This document shows, in pieces, positions 26,464 to 34,973 of a stretch of DNA of 64,000 nt (position 1 is the first letter of the stretch; each line of letters starts with the position of its first letter). The notes beneath the pieces are model-generated. The model searched no databases and was not told the DNA's origin. It saw only the letters and a list, made by a program, of their open reading frames with translations. This DNA comes from Salinicola corii. GTDB taxonomy: Bacteria; Pseudomonadota; Gammaproteobacteria; Pseudomonadales; Halomonadaceae. Position numbers and translations under genes: made by a program. Location: positions 62,001-126,000 of the forward strand of contig NZ_VTPX01000001.1 in assembly GCF_008298015.1 (NCBI RefSeq). The letters are read 5' to 3'.

Positions 26464-27792
26464 TCAGACCAGTGTACCCAGCGCCTCGTCGATGATCGCC
26501 AGCCCCTGCTCGGCCTCGCCGGCGGTGACGATGCACGGCGGCACCACATGGATGCGGTTGGCGACCACGAACGGCAGCAGGCCTCGTTCCAGCATCGTCT
26601 GCTTGAGCTTGCCGACCTTGGCCGCGGCCAGCGGCGCGCGGCTATCCCGATCCTCGACCAGCTCGATGGCGTGGAACACTCCAAGGCCGCGCACCTCGCC
26701 GACGTGGGCATGGCGCTGGGCCAGGCGGGCGAGGCCGGGGCTGAGCACCGTCTCGCCGATATGTCGGGCGTTGTCGACGATACCCTCTTCCTGCATCGTC
26801 TCCAGGGTGGCGCAGATCGCCGCCATGGCCAGCGGATGGCCGGAGTAGGTCAGGCCACCGTAGAACATCTCGTCGTCGAAGTGGTGGGCGATGCACTGGT
26901 TGACGATCACGCCACCGGCGGGCACATAGCCCGAGTTGACCCCCTTGGCGAAGGTGATCAGGTCCGGCACCACGTCGAAGTGATCCAGCGCCAGCCAGGC
27001 GCCGGTGCGGCCGAAGCCGGCCATCACCTCGTCGAAGATCAGCACCAGGCCGAACTCGTCGGCCAGCGCGCGCACCCCGGCCAGATAGCCCGGAGGCGGC
27101 ACCAGCACGCCGGCGGTACCCGGGATGGTCTCGAGCAGCAGCCCGGCGATGCTCGCCGGCCCCTCGCACTCGATCACCCGGCGCAGGTGGTGCAGCGCGC
27201 GCTGGCACTCCTCCTCTTCGTTATCGGCCCAGAACTCGCTGCGGTAGAGAAACGGATTGAAGAACCGGACGTGCCCGCGGGAGAACTCGTTGGGGACACG
27301 TCGGAAATCGCCGGTGGCGGCGATCGCCGAGCCGGTACCGCCATGGTAGGAACGGTAGGCGGAGAGGATCTTCTCTCGTCCGGTCACGGCGCGCGCCATG
27401 CGGATGGCGTTCTCGTTGGCGTCCGCGCCGGCGTTGGTGAAGAACACCTTGGCGAAGCCGGCCGGGGCGCGTTCGAGGATCTTCTCGGCGGCGCGCCCGC
27501 GCATCCAGTTGGCGTGGGCGGGGGCGATGGTGGTCAGCTCGTCGGCCTGGGCCTTGATCGCCGCGATCACCCGCGGGTGCTGGTGGCCGATATTGGTGTT
27601 GACCAGCTGGCTGGAGAAGTCGAGGTACTCGCGGCCGTCGTAGTCCCACAGCCGGCAGCCTTCGCCGCTCTTGATCACCAGCGGATCGAGCGCGCCCTGG
27701 GCCGACCAGGAGTGGAAGACGTGGGCTCGGTCCAGCGCCCTGACGTGGGCGTTGTCCACGTTTTCGGTGTACGAGCTTTCACGGGTTGTCAT
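26464..27792 (-). CDS. Class III omega-aminotransferase (PLP-dependent)
   Basis: 442 residues. Motifs of class III enzymes: GREYLDFSSQLVNTNIGHQHPRV, FTNAGADANENAIRMAR for PLP phosphate contact, SYHGGTG, LIFDEVMAGFGRTG with the PLP-N1 Asp, and ITFAKGVNSGYVPAGGV with the Schiff-base Lys. It probably transfers the amino group from beta-alanine, a polyamine derivative or a similar omega-amine to pyruvate. It lies 15 bp after mmsA, an order seen in beta-alanine and amine catabolism where MmsA handles the resulting malonate semialdehyde. The exact donor is inferred. Confidence 0.85.
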   Translation of the reverse strand: MTTRESSYTENVDNAHVRALDRAHVFHSWSAQGALDPLVIKSGEGCRLWDYDGREYLDFSSQLVNTNIGHQHPRVIAAIKAQADELTTIAPAHANWMRGRAAEKILERAPAGFAKVFFTNAGADANENAIRMARAVTGREKILSAYRSYHGGTGSAIAATGDFRRVPNEFSRGHVRFFNPFLYRSEFWADNEEEECQRALHHLRRVIECEGPASIAGLLLETIPGTAGVLVPPPGYLAGVRALADEFGLVLIFDEVMAGFGRTGAWLALDHFDVVPDLITFAKGVNSGYVPAGGVIVNQCIAHHFDDEMFYGGLTYSGHPLAMAAICATLETMQEEGIVDNARHIGETVLSPGLARLAQRHAHVGEVRGLGVFHAIELVEDRDSRAPLAAAKVGKLKQTMLERGLLPFVVANRIHVVPPCIVTAGEAEQGLAIIDEALGTLV

Positions 27793-27807
27793 GATCGGAT
27801 CGCCGTG

Positions 27808-29307
27808 TCAGAGAGTGGGCATGGTGTACTGGTTCGTCGCCTCGCGCAGACCGGAGGGCCAGCGTGCGGTGACCGTCTTCATGCGCGTGTAGAAGCGCAC
27901 GCCGTCGGCGCCGTGCACGTGCAGCGCGCCGAACAGCGAACGCTTCCAGCCGCCGAAGCTGTGGAACGCCATGGGCACCGGGATCGGCACGTTGACCCCG
28001 ACCATGCCGACCTGGATCTGCTCGCAGTACTGCCGCGCGCTGTCGCCGTCGCGGGTGAAGATGGCAGTGCCGTTGCCGAACTCGTGGTCGTTGACCATCT
28101 TGACCGCGGCATCGAAGCTCTCGGCGCGGGCGATCACCAGCACCGGGCCGAAGATCTCCTCGTCGTAGATGCGCATGCCCGGCTTGACGTGGTCGAACAG
28201 GGTGCCGCCGATGAAGAAGCCGTCGCTGTCGTGCTGGAGCTGGCGGCCGTCGCGCACCAGCTCGGCGCCTTCCTGCACGCCCTGCTCGATATAGCCGCTC
28301 ACCTTCTCCAGGTGCGCGCGGGAGACCAGCGGTCCCATGTCGTGGTCCGGGCCGTCGGTGAGGCTCTCGCCCACGCGCAGCTCGTCCAGCCGTGACAACA
28401 GCTTCTCGCGCAGCTTCTCGGCGGTCTCGTCGCCCACCGGCATCGCCACCGAGATCGCCATGCAGCGCTCGCCGGCACTGCCGTAGGCGGCGCCCATCAG
28501 CGCGTCCGCGGCCTGGTCGAGGTCGGCGTCGGGCATGATCACCATATGGTTCTTGGCCCCGCCGAGGGCCTGCACGCGCTTGCCGTGGGCGGAGGCGGTG
28601 GCGTAGACGTACTCGGCGATCGGCGTGGAACCGACGAAGCTCACCGCCTGCACCCGCGGATCGGTGAGCAGGGTGTCGACCGCCTCCTTGTCGCCGTTGA
28701 CCACGTTGAGCACGCCCTCGGGCAACCCCGCTTCACTGAACAGCTCGGCAATGCGCAGGGTGGCCGAGGGGTCCTTCTCCGACGGCTTGAGCACGAAGGT
28801 GTTACCGGCGGCGATGGCGATCGGGAACATCCACAGCGGCACCATGGCCGGGAAGTTGAACGGGGTGATGCCGGCGCAGACGCCCAGCGGCTGCATCAGC
28901 GAGAAGGAGTCGATGCCCGAGCCGACGTTGAGCGAGTGCTCGCCCTTCTGCAGATGCGGCATGCCGCAGGCGAACTCGACCACTTCCAGGCCGCGGGTCA
29001 GTTCGCCCTTGGCGTCGGAGAACACCTTGCCGTGCTCCTGGGAGATCAGCCGGGCGAGCTCGTCCGCGTGGGCCTCCAGCAATGACTTGTAGTTGAACAG
29101 TACCCGGGAGCGCCTGAGGGGGGAGAAGGCCGACCACTGTTCGAACGCAGCCTGCGACGAGGCGATGACCCGCTCGACATCCGCACGGGAGGCCAGCAGA
29201 ACCTCGCCGGAGCGCTGCCCGGTGGAGGGGTTGAAGATCGGGCTGGTGCGCGTCGAGTCCAGCGCGGCGCGCTTGCCGTCGACGAAGTGAGTCAGCGTGT
29301 CGGACAT
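27808..29307 (-). CDS. mmsA: CoA-acylating methylmalonate/malonate-semialdehyde dehydrogenase
   Basis: 499 residues, typical MmsA length. It has [14 protein letters not shown], the NAD site [10 protein letters not shown] and the catalytic Cys in [14 protein letters not shown]; the usual ALDH general-base Glu is replaced by the family's ALGGAKNH motif. It converts malonate or methylmalonate semialdehyde plus CoA and NAD+ to acetyl- or propionyl-CoA. It heads a minus-strand operon mmsA-aminotransferase-(chimera) and is divergent from a LysR gene, which likely controls it. Confidence 0.92.
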   Translation of the reverse strand: MSDTLTHFVDGKRAALDSTRTSPIFNPSTGQRSGEVLLASRADVERVIASSQAAFEQWSAFSPLRRSRVLFNYKSLLEAHADELARLISQEHGKVFSDAKGELTRGLEVVEFACGMPHLQKGEHSLNVGSGIDSFSLMQPLGVCAGITPFNFPAMVPLWMFPIAIAAGNTFVLKPSEKDPSATLRIAELFSEAGLPEGVLNVVNGDKEAVDTLLTDPRVQAVSFVGSTPIAEYVYATASAHGKRVQALGGAKNHMVIMPDADLDQAADALMGAAYGSAGERCMAISVAMPVGDETAEKLREKLLSRLDELRVGESLTDGPDHDMGPLVSRAHLEKVSGYIEQGVQEGAELVRDGRQLQHDSDGFFIGGTLFDHVKPGMRIYDEEIFGPVLVIARAESFDAAVKMVNDHEFGNGTAIFTRDGDSARQYCEQIQVGMVGVNVPIPVPMAFHSFGGWKRSLFGALHVHGADGVRFYTRMKTVTARWPSGLREATNQYTMPTL

Positions 29308-29432
29308 GTGATCTCGATCCTTTGGGTATCAATCGACGATGGAAAATCTCGGGCAGGGCGCGGTGGCGAGCGCTTGCCCGATTGGCCAGGGTCCAGATTG
29401 AGGCTGGAGGATAGCGTCAATAAATCCCTGTA

Positions 29433-29461
29433 TGCTTAATTTCACTAAACGCTTTGCTTAA
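29433..29461. promoter_or_regulatory. Direct repeat TGCTTAA x2 in the mmsA/LysR divergent region
   Basis: TGCTTAA at 29433-29439 and 29455-29461, spaced exactly 22 bp (two turns), in an AT-rich stretch between mmsA (start 29307, minus) and lysR (start 29525, plus). A candidate LysR site. Confidence 0.45.
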
Positions 29462-29524
29462 CTTTCCCCGCCGCTCGCGGGCGCCCGGTCGATCGATAGG
29501 GCGCCGGGAACGACAGGTACCGTT

Positions 29525-30481
29525 ATGAGTTCACGCAAGATCACGCTAATGGGGCAGTTGGGCGACGTCGATCTGCGCCTGCTGCGCATCTTCCGCAAGG
29601 TGGTGGAGTGCGGCGGCTTTTCGTCGGCGGAGGTCGAGCTCAATATCAGCCGGGCGGCGATCAGCATGGCGATGGGCGATCTGGAGGCGCGTCTCTCGAT
29701 GCGGCTCTGCCAGCGGGGCCGCAGCGGCTTCCAGTTGACCAGCGAAGGGCAGGCGGTGTTCGAGGCCACCATGCAACTGCTCGCCGCCGTGGAAGATTTT
29801 CGTACCCGCGTCAACGGGCTGCACTCCAGCCTGACCGGTGAGCTCAATATCGGCATCACCGACAATCTCGTCACCATGCCCAACATGCATGTCACCGAGG
29901 CGCTGCGGGCGCTCAAGGCGCGCGGCGACAACGTCCACATCAATATCCGCATGGCGCCCCCCAACGACATCGAGATGGCGGTACTCGGCGGTAGCCTGCA
30001 TGCCGGCGTGGTGCCGGAACTCAAGCGCGTACCTGGGCTCGACTATCTCTCGCTCTACGACGAGCAGTCGGCGCTCTACTGCAGCGACCGGCATCCGCTT
30101 TTCAACGCCGAAGCGCCCACGCCACAGCAGATCGCGTGCTTCGATGCCGTGGTGCCCTCCTACGCCCAGACACCCGAGATCAAGCGCGTGCATGAGACGC
30201 TCAAGCCGAAGGCCTCCGCCACGGACCGCGAGGGTGTCGCCTTCCTGGTGCTGACCGGCAGCTATGTCGGTTTTCTGCCCACCCACTTCGCCCAGCGCTG
30301 GACCGAGCACGGCCGCATGAAGCGGCTCGCGCCCGACACCTTCGAGTACGCCACCCGCTACTACGCCATCACCCGCAAGGGACGACCACCCAACCTGGTG
30401 CTGGAGAGTTTCCTCGAGGAGCTGCGATCCCTGATGGAGGCGTTGCCCTGCGACGAGCAGACACCCGACCTACGTTCATGA
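29525..30481 (+). CDS. LysR family transcriptional regulator of the mmsA operon
   Basis: 318 residues. HTH at about residues 15-75 (FRKVVECGGFSSAEVELNISRAAISMAMGDLEARL) and an effector domain from about 100. The HTH carries an uncommon ISRAAIS recognition helix instead of the usual S.S.(V/I)S. It is divergent from mmsA with a phased direct repeat between them, so likely an activator of beta-alanine/amine catabolism. The 3' end overlaps the convergent LysR gene by 6 bp. Confidence 0.88.
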   Translation: MSSRKITLMGQLGDVDLRLLRIFRKVVECGGFSSAEVELNISRAAISMAMGDLEARLSMRLCQRGRSGFQLTSEGQAVFEATMQLLAAVEDFRTRVNGLHSSLTGELNIGITDNLVTMPNMHVTEALRALKARGDNVHINIRMAPPNDIEMAVLGGSLHAGVVPELKRVPGLDYLSLYDEQSALYCSDRHPLFNAEAPTPQQIACFDAVVPSYAQTPEIKRVHETLKPKASATDREGVAFLVLTGSYVGFLPTHFAQRWTEHGRMKRLAPDTFEYATRYYAITRKGRPPNLVLESFLEELRSLMEALPCDEQTPDLRS

Positions 30482-31396
30482 CGACGCGAGCCGGGGACCG
30501 CCCAACGCTTCTCGATAGACCTCGACCAGCCAATCGACGAATACCCGAACCTTGGGCGATAGCTGGCGGCGCTGGGGATAGACGACGTGCAACGGCAGTG
30601 CCGGCTTTTGCCACGCAGGCAGGATTTCCACCAGATCCCCCCTGGCAAGATGAGATGCCAGTCTGAAGCGAGGCAACTGGATCAGGCCGAAGCCTTCCAG
30701 GGCGCTGACCACGTAGCTCTCCGCATCGTTGACGGTCAGCCAGCCGGCGGTGGGGAAAGTGCGGGGCTCGCCGTCGACGATCAGGTCGAGGGTCTTGTCC
30801 GGGGCGTTGTACCCGGAGACGAAGTGGATGCCGTGATGGTCGTGGAGTTCGTCGGGCGTGCTCGGTGTCCCCATGCGTGCCAGATAGCCCGGGCTAGCGC
30901 AGATGACCTGCTCCAGCGTCGCCAGTCGCCTGGCGATCAGGCTGGAGTCTTCGGGCTCTCCGCTACGCACCGCGCAGTCGATACCCTCGCCGACGAGATC
31001 GACACGCCGATCTCCCGTGGTGATCACGAGTTCGAGCGAGGGGTAGCGTTCATGAAAGACGGCAAGCCGTGGCAGCACGATTCGGCTGGCATGGGTGCCA
31101 TGCAGTTCGATACGCAGTATCCCCCGCGGGCTGTCCGCGACCGGCCGAAGAATCGCTTCCGCCTCCTCGAGTTCCGCCAGCAACTGGACGCAGCGCTGGT
31201 GGAACGCTTCGCCTTCCGGTGTGGGCCGGACCCGGCGCGTAGTGCGCTCCAGTAATCGCACGCCGAGACGGGACTCCATCTTCTGAATCGCCAATGTCGC
31301 GGTCGCACGGGGGATATCCAGCGCATTGGCCGCCCGGGTGAAGCTGCCGCTCTCGACGATTCGCACGAACAGCGTCATCGAATCGAATCTGTCCAT
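30476..31396 (-). CDS. LysR family transcriptional regulator
   Basis: 306 residues. HTH at residues 1-60 (VESGSFTRAANALDIPRATATLAIQKMESRL), then a typical effector domain of the CrgA-like subgroup (RGILRIELHGTHASRIVLPRL). It is divergent from an SDR oxidoreductase/tautomerase operon, with a 10-bp inverted repeat in the intergenic space. Likely controls that operon. Confidence 0.9.
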   Translation of the reverse strand: MDRFDSMTLFVRIVESGSFTRAANALDIPRATATLAIQKMESRLGVRLLERTTRRVRPTPEGEAFHQRCVQLLAELEEAEAILRPVADSPRGILRIELHGTHASRIVLPRLAVFHERYPSLELVITTGDRRVDLVGEGIDCAVRSGEPEDSSLIARRLATLEQVICASPGYLARMGTPSTPDELHDHHGIHFVSGYNAPDKTLDLIVDGEPRTFPTAGWLTVNDAESYVVSALEGFGLIQLPRFRLASHLARGDLVEILPAWQKPALPLHVVYPQRRQLSPKVRVFVDWLVEVYREALGGPRLASS

Positions 31397-31420
31397 AGGG
31401 ATTGTTCGCCCATTCTGAAT

Positions 31421-31469
31421 AGTATTGGCAGATTAGCGAATTTATTCGGGTCAGAGAAATGCCAATACT
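31421..31469. promoter_or_regulatory. Widely spaced inverted repeat between lysR and SDR genes
   Basis: AGTATTGGCA (31421-31430) and TGCCAATACT (31460-31469) are perfect 10-bp arms separated by 29 bp. They lie in the divergent promoter region and suit a tetrameric LysR protein bending the DNA. Confidence 0.6.
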
Positions 31470-31553
31470 GGCGTCGATCGCTCGGCGAGCCTCTCTCGCC
31501 TGGCATCGCCCCGACATTGATTGATCGATACGACATCGACAAGGAGTCGACTT

Positions 31554-32294
31554 ATGACGGATAGCACACTCAGAGTCGCGTTGGTCACCGGGGCCTCTCG
31601 GGGCATCGGTCGCGCCATCGCCTTGCAACTGGCCGCTGACGGCTTCGCCGTGGTGGTCAACTACGCAGGCAACACCGCCCTGGCCAAGGAAGTCGTCGCC
31701 GATATCGAAGCCGAGGGCGGCCATGCCCGGGCGGTTCAGGCCGATATCGCGGACGCCGATGCCGTGACCCGTCTGTTCGAGCAGGGGTTGGCGGCATTCG
31801 GTCGCCTGGATGTGGTGGTCAACAACGCCGGCATGATGCAGATGGCGGAGATGACCGGCGACAACGTCGAGGTTCTCGATCGGACGCTCGCGACCAATCT
31901 GCGCGGCAGTTGGCTGGTGATGGCGAAGGCGGCCGAGATCCTGAGCGCGGACGGTCGCATCATCGCTTTCTCTTCCTCGGTGCTGGGCAAGTCGTTTCCC
32001 GGCTACGGCGCCTATATCGCCAGCAAGGCCGGCGTTGAAGGGCTGGTCAAGGTGCTCGCCAACGAGCTGCGAGGGCGAGATATCGCCGTCAACGCCGTGG
32101 CCCCGGGACCGGTGGGTACCGAGCTTTTCTTCGAGGGCAAGAGCGAGGAGCAGATCCAGTCGATCGCCAACATGGCGCCGTTCGAACGCCTGGGCCAGCC
32201 GGAAGAGATCGCCGGCGTGGTGTCGTTTCTGGCCGGGCCGCTGGGCCGCTGGGTCAATGGTCAGATTCTGCGCGTCAACGGCGGGATGGTGTGA
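31554..32294 (+). CDS. SDR family oxidoreductase (3-oxoacyl-ACP-reductase-like)
   Basis: 246 residues from ATG 31554 (AAGGAG 7 bp upstream). Classical SDR: TGASRGIGRAIALQ for NAD(P), NNAGMMQ, catalytic Ser and YGAYIASKAGV with Tyr and Lys, and VAPGPVGTELF. Cytosolic carbonyl reduction or alcohol oxidation; substrate unknown. It is followed after 72 bp by a tautomerase and is divergent from a LysR regulator. Confidence 0.9.
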   Translation: MTDSTLRVALVTGASRGIGRAIALQLAADGFAVVVNYAGNTALAKEVVADIEAEGGHARAVQADIADADAVTRLFEQGLAAFGRLDVVVNNAGMMQMAEMTGDNVEVLDRTLATNLRGSWLVMAKAAEILSADGRIIAFSSSVLGKSFPGYGAYIASKAGVEGLVKVLANELRGRDIAVNAVAPGPVGTELFFEGKSEEQIQSIANMAPFERLGQPEEIAGVVSFLAGPLGRWVNGQILRVNGGMV

Positions 32295-32366
32295 AGTAGT
32301 GATGACATGATCGGAATCGCCGGTTCTTTGCCTTACCCAAACCTTTTGATCCTAGGGAGATAATCC

Positions 32367-32585
32367 ATGCCATTTGCCAACTACAAGTTACCTGAAGGCC
32401 TTCTCGATCATGCTCGCAAGGAAGAGATCATCCATCGCACGACGGAGATGTTCGTCGAGTATTTTGGCGAAGCGGTTCGTCCCTTCACCATGGTGTTGGT
32501 GGAGGAGGTCGCCGATGGCGGTTGGGGGCGTGCCGATGAGACTCTGACGCTCGAGAAAATGGGGTTTCCTTCCAAGCACGCGTAA
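32367..32585 (+). CDS. Small 4-oxalocrotonate-tautomerase-family protein
   Basis: 72 residues. MPFANYKLPEGLL places the catalytic Pro directly after the initiator Met, as in 4-OT, and VEEVADGGWGRADE matches the family's mid region. It probably interconverts keto/enol forms of an acid or aldehyde and probably works with the SDR enzyme upstream. A strong terminator follows 16 bp later. Confidence 0.82.
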   Translation: MPFANYKLPEGLLDHARKEEIIHRTTEMFVEYFGEAVRPFTMVLVEEVADGGWGRADETLTLEKMGFPSKHA

Positions 32586-32601
32586 CCTCGTGGAATCGTC
32601 G

Positions 32602-32632
32602 ATGCCGCCGGCGGGAAACCGGCGGCATTTTG
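32602..32632 (+). terminator. Rho-independent terminator after SDR-tautomerase operon
   Basis: Perfect 10-bp GC-rich stem (32602-32611 ATGCCGCCGG with 32619-32628), 7-base loop, then TTTT. It may also serve the convergent MFS gene. Confidence 0.85.
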
Positions 32633-32680
32633 GGCGTCTTTGATTACATGACGCGCTTGACTACGCAGCACCGCTCAGCG

Positions 32681-33886
32681 TTACGCGGCCAGCGTCGGCG
32701 TTCGATCGAGCAGACGGATCAGCAAGGCGCCCAGCGCCGATACCGTTGCCAGCGCGACGACACCGAGCCAACCCCACTGACCGAGAATGGCGCTGCCAAG
32801 CGCGGAGCCTAGTGCCATGCCGGCGAAAACGACGCTGAACATTACCGCGTTGATGCGGCCGCGGGCACCGGGATCGAGGCCGAAGATCAACGATTGGTGG
32901 GCAACCAGCGTCGATTGTAGGCCGAAGTTGAACGCCAGGGCGCCTATCCCGAGCACGATCAGCGCGCCAGCCAAAGGCAGCCAGTCGGCGGCAGCCATGA
33001 CCATGAAGGCGAGCGTAGTGATCGCAGCACCGATGCGGGTGACCTGGTGCGGACCGATGCGATCAGCGAGCCTGCCGGCAAAAGGGGCGGCTAGCACGCC
33101 ACCGGCACCAGCAAGACCGAATGCCCCGGCGATGGCGCTGCCGAGATTGAAGGCGTCGAGCAAATGAATCGATAGTGTGGCCCAGAAAGCACTGAACGCG
33201 ATGCTCAGAAATCCCTGAGCGATGGCCGCGCGCCTCAGCTCGGCATGGTCTCGCCACAGATGGTAGAGCGTCGCCAGCAGTTGGCCGTAGCGCAGCTCGG
33301 TGGTCGGCGAGAAATGTGGCAGCCCGCGCCATAGCGCAATGCCCACCAGGGCGACGAGCAGCGCGGCCAGCAGAAAGATCGCCCGCCAGCCGAACGCCTG
33401 GGCAACCAGGCCGCTCACCACCAGCGACAGCAGGATGCCCAGGAGCAGGCCGGACATCACTGAACCGACGACCTTGCCGCGCTCGCGATCGTCGGCGAGC
33501 AGGGTCGCTGCGGGTACAATGTCCTGGGCGGCGCTTGCCGTGATTCCTACAGCAAAACTCGCGGACAGCAGCATCGCAAGCGAAGGCGCCAGCGCTGTCG
33601 CCAGCAGGGCCAGTACGAGCGCCACTATCTTGGCTAGGATCAGTTTTCGGCGGTTGACGCGATCGCCGAGCGGGATCAGGAGCAAGATGCCCAACGCGTA
33701 GCCGAGCTGGGTCAGCGTCGGGATCAGTCCCGCCGTGTGAGCGGGTATCTGCATGTCGGCCGCCAACACGCCGAGCAGCGGCTGGGCGTAGTAGAGCGAT
33801 GCCACGGTGAGACCGGTGCCGGTGGCGAGCAGTAGCGTCAATCGCGCCGACAGCGCCGACGACTCCCGAGGGGAAGATAGGGTCAT
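32681..33886 (-). CDS. MFS transporter (drug/sugar efflux type)
   Basis: 401 residues from ATG 33886. Twelve predicted helices; motif A-like GDRVNRRKLILAK between TM2 and TM3, TVASLYYAQPLLGVLA in TM1, and a second-half GRLADRIGPHQVTRIG. It resembles the YnfM/inner-membrane efflux group, in which a proton gradient drives export of small compounds. It is divergent from a LysR gene with a T-N11-A palindrome between them. Confidence 0.87.
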   Translation of the reverse strand: MTLSSPRESSALSARLTLLLATGTGLTVASLYYAQPLLGVLAADMQIPAHTAGLIPTLTQLGYALGILLLIPLGDRVNRRKLILAKIVALVLALLATALAPSLAMLLSASFAVGITASAAQDIVPAATLLADDRERGKVVGSVMSGLLLGILLSLVVSGLVAQAFGWRAIFLLAALLVALVGIALWRGLPHFSPTTELRYGQLLATLYHLWRDHAELRRAAIAQGFLSIAFSAFWATLSIHLLDAFNLGSAIAGAFGLAGAGGVLAAPFAGRLADRIGPHQVTRIGAAITTLAFMVMAAADWLPLAGALIVLGIGALAFNFGLQSTLVAHQSLIFGLDPGARGRINAVMFSVVFAGMALGSALGSAILGQWGWLGVVALATVSALGALLIRLLDRTPTLAA

Positions 33887-33942
33887 GCGGTTTCTCGTAG
33901 CACGTTTATCGCAGAATACAGGGGATGGGTGTCGTGCATTCT

Positions 33943-33959
33943 GATGGTGTATGACCATC
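33943..33959. promoter_or_regulatory. LysR-box palindrome between MFS and lysR genes
   Basis: GATGGT-GTATG-ACCATC is a perfect 6-bp inverted repeat containing the T-N11-A pattern of LysR sites. It is 54 bp upstream of the lysR start and 57 bp upstream of the MFS start. Confidence 0.6.
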
Positions 33960-34012
33960 GCGTGTAGTAGCGTGATTCGAACAACGGTTATACGTGGAAC
34001 GAATAAATCGCC

Positions 34013-34966
34013 ATGGACGATCCCAGGCTTGGCTCCACCGATCGCCTCGAACTGCTGCAGACCTTTATGCGTATCGTGGAGACCGGCAATCTGTCGGCCG
34101 CAGCCCAGCGCTTGAACGTGAGCCAGCCCACTGTCAGCCGGCGTCTCAAGGCGCTGGAGAGCATGCTGGGCCTGCGTCTGATTCAACGCTCGACCCATCG
34201 TCTCAGCCTGACTGATGATGGCGAGCGCTGCTTTCGCCACGCCCAGAGCGTTTGCGAGTGCTGGGACTCGATGGTCCAGGATCTCCAGGGGTTGACCGAG
34301 ACGCCGCGCGGCAGGCTGCGCGTGCTGGTACCGCATGCCTTCGGCCAGGAGCAGTTGCTGGAACTGCTCGAATCCTACCTTCAGGCCTGCCCGGAGGTCA
34401 GCGTCGAATGGCTGCTGCACGACCGCTATCCGGACTTCATCGCTGAAGGCATCGACTGCGTGATTCGTGTCGGCAAGGTAGAGGACCCCGCAGTCGTCGC
34501 CGTGCCCGTGGCGGAGGTACCGCGTATCGTGGTGGTCGCGCCGGAAGTGGTGGCCGGGATCGAGATCGATGATATCGATGCCGTGGCTTCGTTACCCTGG
34601 CTGGCACTACGCACCTTCTATCGCGATCGCGTCTCGCTGACACACGCCGTCGACGGCCGCGAACAGCATTTCGCCATCGCCCCTAGGGTGAGTACCGACA
34701 ATCTGTCGGCCATGCGTCGGCTCGCGGTTTCCGGCTTCGGTGCCGCTATCTTTTCGACCTGGCGGGTTGCTGACGATCTGGAAGAGGGGCGTCTGATCCA
34801 GTTGGTGCCGAGCTGGTATGCGTCGCCGTTGCCGGTCTATCTGGTCTACCCTTACGCCGACGATTATCCGCCGCGTCTGCGCCGTTTCATCGAACTGATG
34901 CGCGAGCAGGCCCCCGGCATGTCGGGCATGACGAGGCGGTGGCCCAGCCTGCCCTCAGCGCGATGA
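34013..34966 (+). CDS. LysR family transcriptional regulator
   Basis: 317 residues with an N-terminal HTH (about residues 10-70: RIVETGNLSAAAQRLNVSQPTVSRRLKALE) and a LysR effector domain (RLRVLVPHAFGQEQLLELL...). It is divergent from an MFS exporter, its probable target. It ends 7 bp from a convergent second MFS gene. Confidence 0.9.
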   Translation: MDDPRLGSTDRLELLQTFMRIVETGNLSAAAQRLNVSQPTVSRRLKALESMLGLRLIQRSTHRLSLTDDGERCFRHAQSVCECWDSMVQDLQGLTETPRGRLRVLVPHAFGQEQLLELLESYLQACPEVSVEWLLHDRYPDFIAEGIDCVIRVGKVEDPAVVAVPVAEVPRIVVVAPEVVAGIEIDDIDAVASLPWLALRTFYRDRVSLTHAVDGREQHFAIAPRVSTDNLSAMRRLAVSGFGAAIFSTWRVADDLEEGRLIQLVPSWYASPLPVYLVYPYADDYPPRLRRFIELMREQAPGMSGMTRRWPSLPSAR

Positions 34967-34973
34967 TGCACGG

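Noticed and set aside
25870-28395. 841-codon plus-strand open frame
   Set aside because: Antisense to the permease chimera, aminotransferase and MmsA genes, with the Arg/Asp/His-rich composition typical of shadows in GC-rich DNA.
29546-30310. 254-codon minus-strand frame inside the LysR gene
   Set aside because: Shadow of the LysR regulator at 29525-30481, whose HTH and effector domains are clear.
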